Shown here piece after piece: positions 1 to 5,160 of a DNA stretch of 5,259 nt. The notes beneath the pieces are model-generated. The model had not been told where the DNA came from and did no database searches. It saw only the letters and a list, made by a program, of their open reading frames with translations. Position numbers and translations under genes: made by a program. Source of the DNA: Clostridia bacterium (GTDB lineage Bacteria; Bacillota; Clostridia; TANB77; CAG-508); NCBI GenBank assembly GCA_900752095.1, contig CAADUD010000045.1:1-5259 (forward strand), read 5' to 3'. Every line of letters starts with the position of its first letter. Position 1 is the stretch's first letter.

Positions 1-416
1 ATTAATTCTTATTTTGGTTATCGTACTTCTCCTACTGCAGGCGCTAGCTCTTATCATAAAGGGCTTGATATTGGTGCTCCACAAGGAAGTAATTTAGTTG
101 CTGTGTGTGATGGTAAAATTACGTTTACTGATTTTTTAGGTGGTGGTGGCTATACTATTACTTTAACTTCTGGAAATATAAAGTTTACCTATTGCCATGT
201 TTCCCCTAATTATATTGTAAAAACAGGTGATATGGTAAAAAAAGGTCAAGTAATTGGCAAAGTTGGTCCTAAAAATGTGTATGGTGTTAAACGGTAATCA
301 ATATAAAGATGAGAACCGGTAACCCTACAAACGGAGCTACTACTGGTCCTCATCTTCACTTTGGTGTACGTATTAATGAAAATTATGTGGATCCTCTTAC
401 TTTACTTAAAAAGTAA
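1..416 (+). pseudogene. M23 (LytM-type) zinc metallopeptidase, 3' part, frameshifted
   Basis: This is the C-terminal catalytic domain of an M23 peptidase, an enzyme that cuts peptide cross-bridges in peptidoglycan, usually outside the cell or as a phage or mobile-element lysin. The 5' end lies outside the window. From base 1 the frame reads INSYFGYRTSP, then YHKGLDIGAPQG with zinc ligands His19 and Asp23 (counted from the first visible codon), then TYCHVS with His66 and the GDMVKKGQVIGKVG stretch. It stops at TAA 295-297. The remaining conserved part, GNPTNGATTGPHLHFGVR with the HxH motif at 351-359, is in another frame and ends at TAA 414-416. Skipping one C at 292 and one C at 317 restores an uninterrupted domain, with GNQYKDEN bridging the two parts. 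Family identity is secure. Whether the breaks are genuine mutations or sequencing errors cannot be told from here. If they are real, the product lacks the HxH ligand and would be inactive. Confidence 0.85.
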
Positions 417-431
417 GAAAATCCACATAAC

Positions 432-463
432 AATTTTAATTATTATAAATTTTAATTATTATA
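432..463. repeat. Perfect 16-bp AT-only tandem duplication
   Basis: The unit AATTTTAATTATTATA occurs at 432-447 and is repeated exactly at 448-463. It lies in the 79-base gap between the convergent M23 gene and the CD1247-type gene. The gap contains no GC-rich terminator hairpin. A slippage duplication in low-complexity DNA is the simplest explanation. No function is implied. Confidence 0.7.
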
Positions 464-495
464 AATAAGATAAAACTTTTAATTTAAAATAAACA

Positions 496-1206
496 TTACA
501 TGTCATCGTCTTGGCTTTCATCTGTTTTATTTTCTTGTTCCTCTTCTTCTGCCCTTTTATTTTTTTCTTTATTATTCAAGTCTTTTACTTTTCCTTTTTT
601 TGCTTTTCTTTGTGGCATATGAATAATTAATTCTTCTTCATCTTCTATTTCTAAGTCATCTTTTTCTAAATCATAATCTTTCAAATCATCATCATAAACA
701 ATTTCGTCTTCGTCATTTTCTATATTGGTATCATCATCATTATTACTACTAGTATCTTCTTCAAATTCTGCACAATGGTGTGAACAACTTGAACAATCTT
801 CTAAATTGCAATCCTCATCTTCGTTCCAATCTAGCTCAATTATGTTGTGGCATTCTGGGCATTCTACTTCTGCATTAGTTTCACTGTTAATATCTGTTAC
901 AAATTCATGGTTGCAATATGGGCAAACAATTTCAAATTCGTAACCTTCTTCATCTTCATAAATGTCACTTTCAATACCATCTACTGCTTTTTGTATATTG
1001 CTAATTCTTTGTTCTATTATTTTTTGTCTTTCTTCCATTTCTTGCACTTTTTTGTCTGTAAGGTAGGTTAATCGGTCTATAATGTCCATGAACATAATAG
1101 AAAGTTCTTGAAATTTTTCTGTTACAAATTGTTTATCTTGTTCATTTTGAAAGTAATTTTCTAAATCTTTTAAAATTGTTTGATAATGATTTCTTAAATC
1201 TGACAT
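496..1206 (-). CDS. CD1247-type protein: helical N terminus, zinc ribbon, acidic tail
   Basis: The 236-residue protein resembles the clostridial family named after C. difficile CD1247, sometimes mislabelled as an AraC regulator. Its molecular function is not established. Residues 1-80 look helical and coiled-coil-like (LRNHYQTILKDLENYF, then MEERQKIIEQRISNIQKAV). Residues 95-119 form a zinc ribbon with two CPxC knuckles (C95/C98 and C116/C119). A second cluster, C133, C138, C141, H143, H144 and C145, follows. The rest, about 146-236, is highly acidic and probably disordered, with one basic patch (PQRKAKKGKVKDLNNKEKNK) and a DDDM end. No signal peptide or membrane segment is present, so it should be cytoplasmic. 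The ATG at 1204-1206 is preceded by GGAAGGAAG ending 12 bases upstream. It lies 26 bases after efp and is probably cotranscribed with it. The family link is from memory of the domain layout and the efp neighbourhood. Confidence 0.75.
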   Translation of the reverse strand: MSDLRNHYQTILKDLENYFQNEQDKQFVTEKFQELSIMFMDIIDRLTYLTDKKVQEMEERQKIIEQRISNIQKAVDGIESDIYEDEEGYEFEIVCPYCNHEFVTDINSETNAEVECPECHNIIELDWNEDEDCNLEDCSSCSHHCAEFEEDTSSNNDDDTNIENDEDEIVYDDDLKDYDLEKDDLEIEDEEELIIHMPQRKAKKGKVKDLNNKEKNKRAEEEEQENKTDESQDDDM

Positions 1207-1232
1207 GCTTTTTATTTACTTCCTTCCGTATT

Positions 1233-1799
1233 TTATACTCTTTCCATATATTCCCCAGTTCTAGTATCAATACGAATAACATCTCCAATATTTACAAACA
1301 TTGGAACTGAAATTTCATAACCGTTTTCTAGTGTTGCAGGTTTACCCGAAGTGGTTGTAGTGTTTCCTGCAAATCCTGGTTCTGTATATGTAACTTCTAA
1401 TTCAACAAACATTGGTGGTTCTACAGAAAATACATGTCCTTTATAAGAAAGAATTTTTACATTCATATTTTCTTTTAAGAATTTTAAACTATCACCAAGT
1501 TGTTCTTTATTTAAAGGTAATTGTTCATATGTTTCATTATCCATAAAGTAGTAAATGTCACTATCATTATATAAATATTGCATTTCTCTTTTTTCAATTT
1601 CTGCTGCTGGATATTTTTCTGATGGATTAAATGTTTTTTCTATTACTGCTCCTGAAATAACATTTTTTAATTTTGTTCTTACAAAAGCTGAACCCTTTCC
1701 TGGTTTTACGTGTTGGAATTCTACTACTTTAAATACATTTCCATCCATTTCAAATGTTGTTCCATTTCTAAAATCTCCTGCCATATATACTTCTGCCAT
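1233..1799 (-). CDS. efp: Translation elongation factor P
   Basis: EF-P binds the ribosome between the P and E sites and relieves stalling at consecutive prolines by stimulating peptide bond formation. The 188-residue product has the full three-barrel layout: a KOW-like domain at about 1-65 (MAGDFRNGTTFEMDG, QHVKPGKGSAFVRTKL), a central OB domain at about 70-130 (MQYLYNDSDIYYFMD, YEQLPL) and a C-terminal OB domain ending VNIGDVIRIDTRTGEYMERV. Lys35 at the tip of the PGKG loop is the position that many bacteria modify. No modification enzyme is visible in the window. The family is usually about 185 residues. The start at 1799 is supported by AAAGGGG 9 bases upstream, and it adds five residues before the common MxAGDFRNG start. 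It lies downstream of the aminopeptidase P gene, a common neighbour of efp in Firmicutes, but a 309-base gap and its own promoter suggest separate initiation. Confidence 0.98.
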   Translation of the reverse strand: MAEVYMAGDFRNGTTFEMDGNVFKVVEFQHVKPGKGSAFVRTKLKNVISGAVIEKTFNPSEKYPAAEIEKREMQYLYNDSDIYYFMDNETYEQLPLNKEQLGDSLKFLKENMNVKILSYKGHVFSVEPPMFVELEVTYTEPGFAGNTTTTSGKPATLENGYEISVPMFVNIGDVIRIDTRTGEYMERV

Positions 1800-2108
1800 A
1801 TTTCATTTCCCCTTTCAAAATACATTTATTTTTTAATTTTTTTTATTTATTAATGGCTTTATTTTTTAGCTTGTGCTTATTTTGTTCTATTTTTATTTTT
1901 GCACTTTTCTATTATACCTCGAATTTTGCAAAAAATCAAGTATTACTGTGCTTTTCCATTTATTTTATAGATATTAATCTTACAATAGTTATTAGTTTTA
2001 CAACTATATTTTACTTTTACAATTTATCATTTTATAGATAGTTATTTTTATAGTTGACCTTTTATAAATATTATTTTATAAAAAGCTAAATATTAAGTAT
2101 TTATTTCA
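1800..2108 (-). other. 309-base efp leader and intergenic region
   Basis: This AT-rich gap separates the aminopeptidase P gene from efp. It contains a good promoter at 1911-1939 and, downstream of it, a leader of about 105 bases that is mostly A-rich in the transcript and ends in the efp ribosome binding site. Upstream of the promoter there are short AT-rich repeats: ATTTTATAGATA at 1962-1973 and 2029-2040, ATAGTTATT at 1985-1993 and 2038-2046, and the inverted pair CAACTATA (2001-2008) and TATAGTTG (2050-2057). I see no protein-coding gene, no tRNA and no recognisable riboswitch. The only hairpin near the aminopeptidase stop is purely A/T and has no U run in the right direction, so I do not call a terminator. 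Confidence 0.6.
1911..1939 (-). promoter_or_regulatory. SigA-type promoter of efp
   Basis: Read on the minus strand, the -35 box is TTGATT (1934-1939, 4 of 6 consensus), the spacer is exactly 17 bases (1917-1933) and the -10 box is a perfect TATAAT (1911-1916). The expected transcript start is near 1904, giving a leader of about 105 bases to the efp ATG. It would serve efp and the CD1247-type gene. Confidence 0.7.
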
Positions 2109-3197
2109 TTAAGCTCCATGATTAGAATTAACTTTATCTACTATAATATAATTTTTGTCCGATTTTGTTAAATTTATACAACCAGATTTTGTAATTAATA
2201 CTGTATCTTCAATTCGAACACCAAATTTGCCCGGTAAATAAATACCTGGTTCATTGGTAACTATCATATTTTCTTTTAGGTTATTGTCATTTTTGCTATT
2301 CACATAAGGAAGTTCATGAATGTCTAAGCCTACTCCGTGACCCAAACTATGCACCAAACTATAACCATTTAACTTAAAGTCATTTTCTACATTTTTAGCA
2401 AGAATTCGAATACTAGCTCCTTCTTTCATATCCTTTTGTGTTTGTAATTGATTTTTTAAAACTAAATCATAAATTGTTTTTATAGGATCTGGCACAAATC
2501 CTGCAAAAATTGTTCTGGTCATATCTGAACAATATCCATTTACTTTACACCCAAAATCAATGGTAATAGGATCTCCTGCTTCTATTTTCTTTTCTGTTGT
2601 CTTGGCATGTGGCTTGGAAGAATTGTTTCCGGATGCCACTATGGTTTCAAAAGAAATATCTTCTGCTCCGTGTTCTAAAAAGTATCTTTCTATTTCATAA
2701 GCAATTTGTCTTTCTGTCATTCCTATTTTTATATATTCTAGCAAGTAACTAAAACAATCATCTGTTAAATTACAGGCCTTTTGTATGAAACTTATTTCTG
2801 CTTCGTCTTTTATCATTCTTTGCTTTTCTAGAATTCTATCGGTTTCTTCTAATTGATTAGCTTTATATAACTGCATATATTTTTTATACATGGCATAAGT
2901 AACATAGTTTTCTTCAAATCCTACATTCTCACAGAAAGAGAAAAAGTTTTCATAGTCATATTTACTTACATCAGAAGCATTATGAACAATAATATCATCA
3001 TCAACAGTTAAAACAGATTGTACTTCCTCTAGGTATCTACTGTCTGTGATATAATGATTTTCTTTTCTTGTAATTAATAATACTCCTTCTGCATGAATTC
3101 CAGTTAAATATCTAATATTAACTGGATTAGAAATAATCATTCCTTGCATATCTAGTCCGCGAAGTTTTTCTCTTAGCCACTTAATTTTTGTATTCAT
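2109..3197 (-). CDS. pepP: Xaa-Pro aminopeptidase (aminopeptidase P, peptidase family M24B)
   Basis: This cytoplasmic dinuclear-metal enzyme releases the N-terminal residue from peptides beginning X-Pro. With the ATG at 3195-3197 the product has 362 residues, close to the short Firmicutes type (B. subtilis YqhT, about 353). The N-terminal creatinase-like domain spans about 1-125 (NPVNIRYLTGI, LLITRKENHYITDSRYLEE). The pita-bread catalytic domain follows from about 130. All five metal ligands are present: Asp214 (ITIDFG), Asp225 (SDMTRT), His287 (SLGHGVGLDIHELP), Glu316 (TNEPGIYLPG) and Glu330 (GVRIEDTV). His197 in SSKPHA is the expected catalytic histidine. A GTG at 3204-3206 would add three residues but lies inside the AGGTGG ribosome binding site, so the ATG is preferred. 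Its position next to efp is conserved in many Firmicutes. A strict prolidase specificity cannot be excluded from sequence alone, so pepP is a family-level symbol. Confidence 0.94.
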   Translation of the reverse strand: MNTKIKWLREKLRGLDMQGMIISNPVNIRYLTGIHAEGVLLITRKENHYITDSRYLEEVQSVLTVDDDIIVHNASDVSKYDYENFFSFCENVGFEENYVTYAMYKKYMQLYKANQLEETDRILEKQRMIKDEAEISFIQKACNLTDDCFSYLLEYIKIGMTERQIAYEIERYFLEHGAEDISFETIVASGNNSSKPHAKTTEKKIEAGDPITIDFGCKVNGYCSDMTRTIFAGFVPDPIKTIYDLVLKNQLQTQKDMKEGASIRILAKNVENDFKLNGYSLVHSLGHGVGLDIHELPYVNSKNDNNLKENMIVTNEPGIYLPGKFGVRIEDTVLITKSGCINLTKSDKNYIIVDKVNSNHGA

Positions 3198-3202
3198 CCA
3201 AA

Positions 3203-3208
3203 CCACCT
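3203..3208 (-). promoter_or_regulatory. Ribosome binding site that fixes the aminopeptidase P start
   Basis: On the minus strand AGGTGG ends 5 bases before the ATG at 3195-3197. The in-frame GTG at 3204-3206 is part of this motif, so it cannot itself be served by it, and no other purine-rich motif sits at a suitable distance upstream. This decides for the 362-residue protein. Confidence 0.75.
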
Positions 3209-3266
3209 ACTTAAAAATTTAATTTTAGGTCTTTTATTAGTATTTTAATAAAATTTTTTATCTAAA

Positions 3267-4013
3267 CTATCCTTGATACATACCTAGTGTAAATATTTTT
3301 AGTACCATTGTTAACAGTAGTTCTGATGGCATGAAGATTACAATTAGAGTACTTGCTACAATAAATGGTCCAAATGGAATATACTCATTAAACTTTTTCT
3401 TTTTGAAAATCAAAATACCAATACTAATAATGGCTGCAAATAAAAAGGCAAGTACAGATACTATAATAATATTAATCCATCCTAAAAATAATCCTAAAGC
3501 TCCCATGAGTTTGACATCTCCAAATCCCATAGCTTCTTTTCCTGCGACCACTCCTCCAATAAGAGTAATAAGTAAAAAAATTCCTCCACCTACTAGCATT
3601 CCTAAAAAGTTATCTATAAAGGTATTAATCCCTATATTAGTATTTAAAATAACACTTAAAAAAGTAAAAAATAATCCTGCTTCAAACATAGTCAAATTAA
3701 GACGATTTGGAATAATTTGCAATTTTAAGTCAATACAAAATGCAGATAAAAGCATAGGTGTTAATACTAAATATTTTGCCAAATCCACACTAAAATTGAA
3801 ATTATACAATAAGCCGACATACATAATAGCTGTAATAATCATTAACAAATAGTTTGGTTTAAAATGTTTAAAATATTCTGTAAATAGTTCTTTAGAAAAA
3901 ATTTTTTTCTCATCTGGTAGTCTTTTATTACACCAGTCTATTAATTGACCTACAATAAGTCCTAAAATTCCTATTGCTACATATGCTAGTATGTGTATAT
4001 CATTTATATACAT
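3267..4013 (-). CDS. Prepilin peptidase, A24 aspartyl protease family
   Basis: This integral membrane protease cuts the leader from type IV pilin-like or competence pseudopilin precursors at the cytoplasmic face. The 248-residue protein has several hydrophobic segments (about 8-25, 55-70, 80-96, 108-124, 135-157, 172-202 and 215-240). The catalytic aspartates are Asp95 in SAFCIDLKLQIIPNRL and Asp166 in the GFGD motif (GFGDVKLMGALGLFLGW). The family's C-terminal IPFGPFIVAS stretch is also present. The N-terminal cytoplasmic region (GQLIDWCNKRLPDEKK) keeps the outline of the prepilin N-methylase domain but lacks its paired CxxC zinc motifs, so methylation of mature pilins is doubtful. The start is supported by GGGAGGA 7 bases upstream. 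It lies 65 bases after yqeG and 70 bases before the aminopeptidase start, probably in one transcript. No pilin or assembly ATPase gene is present in the window, so the substrate is unknown. Confidence 0.93.
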   Translation of the reverse strand: MYINDIHILAYVAIGILGLIVGQLIDWCNKRLPDEKKIFSKELFTEYFKHFKPNYLLMIITAIMYVGLLYNFNFSVDLAKYLVLTPMLLSAFCIDLKLQIIPNRLNLTMFEAGLFFTFLSVILNTNIGINTFIDNFLGMLVGGGIFLLITLIGGVVAGKEAMGFGDVKLMGALGLFLGWINIIIVSVLAFLFAAIISIGILIFKKKKFNEYIPFGPFIVASTLIVIFMPSELLLTMVLKIFTLGMYQG

Positions 4014-4078
4014 GCTTGATTCCTCCCTGTACTTATGGTAATAACCTTTTTATTCTTTATTTGTTTTTTATTTTCTCT

Positions 4079-4582
4079 TTATTTTTCTTTTTCTTGATTT
4101 TTTTCATATTTTTGAATAATTTTATTTTCTAGCGGTCTTTTTAGTTTAGTAATCCATATATCTTTTTCATGAAGTGGTTTTACTAATATAGAAAACATAT
4201 GACATCTGTTAGCCCCCATTACATCCGTCAAAATTTGGTCCCCTACTACCCCAATTTGGTTACTTGGTAGCTGCATTATTTTCTGTGCTTTATGAAATCC
4301 AAATTTTAATGGTTTAAAGGCAAAATAGATATAAGGAATTTCTAATTTTTTTGCTACTTTTTCTACTTTTTCTTTTTGGTTCGAATTAGATACAATACAT
4401 AGCTTAATCCCCTCTTGTTCCATTTGTTTAATCCATTTTTGTGCTCCCGTTAATATATTTTTATGATAATCGATTAAAGTATTATCTACATCTAAAATAA
4501 GACCCTTTAATTGATGTTTCTTTAATATTTGTGGTGTTATTTCTTTTATATTATTGAGGTATAATTTTGGATACCAGTTCAT
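4079..4582 (-). CDS. yqeG: YqeG family HAD IIIA-type phosphatase
   Basis: The 167-residue protein is a small cytoplasmic HAD-superfamily phosphatase like B. subtilis YqeG (about 172 residues). The physiological substrate is not established. Motif I is LILDVDNTLIDY, with nucleophile Asp31 and acid/base Asp33. Motif II is IVSNSN (Ser65). The motif III lysine lies in the AFKPLKFG stretch (Lys90 or Lys93). Motif IV is VVGDQILTDVMGANR, with Asp115 and Asp120 for Mg2+. The N-terminal NWYPKLYLNNI and the lysine-rich C terminus are typical of the subfamily. The start is supported by GGAGG 5 bases upstream of the ATG. It is the first gene of the minus-strand block and has its own promoter at 4626-4654. 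In many Firmicutes yqeG sits beside yqeH and aroE, which are not here; the neighbour is a prepilin peptidase instead. Confidence 0.95.
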   Translation of the reverse strand: MNWYPKLYLNNIKEITPQILKKHQLKGLILDVDNTLIDYHKNILTGAQKWIKQMEQEGIKLCIVSNSNQKEKVEKVAKKLEIPYIYFAFKPLKFGFHKAQKIMQLPSNQIGVVGDQILTDVMGANRCHMFSILVKPLHEKDIWITKLKRPLENKIIQKYEKNQEKEK

Positions 4583-4625
4583 GTCTTCCTCCGTTTTAGC
4601 AACTTTTCCTTTTTATTCTTCTATA

Positions 4626-4654
4626 ATATTATCAATATGCTATTTATTTGTCAA
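4626..4654 (-). promoter_or_regulatory. SigA-type promoter of the yqeG gene block
   Basis: On the minus strand a perfect -35 box TTGACA (4649-4654) is followed by a 17-base spacer and TAATAT (4626-4631) as the -10 box. A shifted alternative, GATAAT at 4628-4633, would have a 15-base spacer. The expected start is near 4619, leaving a leader of about 37 bases to the yqeG ATG. No terminator is evident before the prepilin peptidase or aminopeptidase genes, so the transcript may cover all three. Confidence 0.65.
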
Positions 4655-4715
4655 GGAGAACTTTTGGTTGTAATTTTGTGAAATTTTTGATTTGTTTTTT
4701 ACTTTTTTTTATTTT

Positions 4716-4745
4716 TATAACACAACTTTTTCTGGTTGTGTTATA
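4716..4745. promoter_or_regulatory. Perfect 11-bp dyad, probable operator
   Basis: TATAACACAAC (4716-4726) and GTTGTGTTATA (4735-4745) are exact inverted repeats with an 8-base centre. The right arm overlaps the -10 region of the rightward promoter, the classic position for a repressor site. It has no following T run in either direction, so a terminator is unlikely. It sits about 60 bases upstream of the yqeG -35 box and could in principle influence both divergent promoters. The binding protein is unknown and no regulator gene lies in the window. Confidence 0.6.
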
Positions 4746-4747
4746 AT
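4739..4747 (+). promoter_or_regulatory. Extended -10 promoter for the rightward small gene
   Basis: TGTTATAAT matches the extended -10 consensus (TGN followed by TATAAT) exactly. There is no convincing -35 box at 16-18 bases, which extended -10 promoters tolerate. The predicted start near 4754 gives a leader of about 37 bases before the ATG at 4791. The promoter lies within the right arm of the 4716-4745 dyad, so binding there would block RNA polymerase. Confidence 0.65.
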
Positions 4748-4790
4748 ACATTTGCGCTGCACAAAATTTGTGTTTTTTAAGGAGGATTTT

Positions 4791-5108
4791 ATGCTGGATT
4801 ATGTTTGTTATTACGAAGACCTTTTCACTGTCAGTGTCCGTTATTCTAATGGAATTCTTATTGGAAAAATTGGGATGTTCTTGGATGGTACTCCAAGAGA
4901 AAAAGATTTGGAGACTCTTTCTAAGATTCTCCATGGTTACAAAGATTTATCTCTAATAGAAAATTTAAGAAGACAGATTTCAAGGGCTTATACACTTAGA
5001 GTTTGCTACAATCCTCCCTATTCTTCTAATTCGAGGAATTGCAAAAGAACTGCTAAAGTTAGCAGTTCTTTTGCAATTCTTTTCAATTTTTTAAAATATT
5101 TTCATTGA
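4791..5108 (+). CDS. Small protein of unknown function; frame runs through its terminator
   Basis: I do not recognise this protein. The ATG at 4791 has an ideal AAGGAGG (4779-4785) 5 bases upstream and follows an extended -10 promoter, so the unit is very probably transcribed and translated. The frame gives 105 codons to TGA at 5106-5108. The N-terminal half (MLDYVCYYEDLFTVSVRYSN, then GILIGKIGMFLDG) looks beta-rich and slightly acidic. It is followed by a probable helix (PREKDLETLSKILHGYK) and a basic part (IENLRRQISRAYTLRVCYN). There is no signal peptide and no clear membrane segment. From about codon 82 the frame runs into the 21-bp terminator stem at 5036-5079, and the last codons lie in the T-rich tail, so they are probably not normal protein sequence. 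GC is about 34% by hand count for 4791-5035. Alternatives are a frameshifted gene, since a stop at 5027-5029 in another frame sits just before the terminator, or a nonstop-regulated gene. Confidence 0.55.
   Translation: MLDYVCYYEDLFTVSVRYSNGILIGKIGMFLDGTPREKDLETLSKILHGYKDLSLIENLRRQISRAYTLRVCYNPPYSSNSRNCKRTAKVSSSFAILFNFLKYFH
5036..5092 (+). terminator. Intrinsic terminator with a 21-bp perfect inverted repeat
   Basis: Bases 5036-5056 and 5059-5079 are perfect inverted repeats separated by only two bases; in practice the innermost pair opens to give about 20 bp and a four-base loop. The core is AGAACTGCTAA paired with TTAGCAGTTCT, flanked by A4 on the left and T4 on the right. A further T run (5079-5092, interrupted by CAA) follows. 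On the plus strand this ends the small rightward transcript. The symmetric A4/T4 flanks mean that it could also stop leftward transcripts coming from the cell wall hydrolase gene. Confidence 0.88.
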
Positions 5109-5117
5109 AAATATTTT
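5093..5117. repeat. 25-base AT-rich palindrome between convergent genes
   Basis: AAAATATTTTCA (5093-5104) and TGAAAATATTTT (5106-5117) are perfect inverted repeats around one base. It contains the TGA of the small rightward frame (5106-5108). For the leftward hydrolase transcript it lies about 45 bases after the stop codon and could act as a weak first terminator or as a 3' end stabiliser. The stem has only two G-C pairs, so the role is uncertain. Confidence 0.45.
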
Positions 5118-5160
5118 ATCTATTATTTTTAATAACTTTTTCTCTCTTTTTTTTATTATT

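Noticed and set aside
103..297. A 64-codon frame starting at an internal ATG
   Set aside because: It is the middle of the M23 domain. The same frame is open back to base 1 with conserved family residues, so the ATG is not a real start.
286..325. Programmed ribosomal frameshifting in the M23 gene
   Set aside because: It would need two +1 shifts within 25 bases, and I see no slippery site or stimulating hairpin. M23 enzymes are not known to me to use this.
725..1071. Two plus-strand frames opposite the CD1247-type gene
   Set aside because: They are low-complexity Ser- or Phe-rich products of reading acidic and zinc-ribbon codons backwards, without start signals.
1555..2041. Plus-strand frames opposite efp and in the efp upstream gap
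   Set aside because: They are shadows of efp or Phe-rich translations of T-rich non-coding DNA. No ribosome binding site.
2060..2083. 9-bp A/T-only hairpin after the aminopeptidase gene, considered as terminator
   Set aside because: It has no G-C pairs and no U run on the minus-strand side, so it is no better than chance in this base composition.
3198..3206. GTG start for the aminopeptidase at 3206
   Set aside because: The GTG is part of the AGGTGG ribosome binding site of the ATG at 3195-3197.
3198..3266. Promoter directly upstream of the aminopeptidase gene
   Set aside because: Only TAAAAT-like -10 matches with poor -35 boxes at wrong spacing. The DNA is too AT-rich for these to mean anything.
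3331..3852. 173-codon plus-strand frame
   Set aside because: It is antisense to the prepilin peptidase, which has clear catalytic motifs. The frame has no recognisable domain and no ribosome binding site.
4644..4934. 96-codon minus-strand frame upstream of yqeG
   Set aside because: It overlaps the yqeG promoter, the dyad and the better supported rightward gene, and has no ribosome binding site.
4768..4956. Second plus-strand frame overlapping the small gene
   Set aside because: The AAGGAGG at 4779-4785 lies inside it and serves the ATG at 4791. Its own ATG lacks a binding site.
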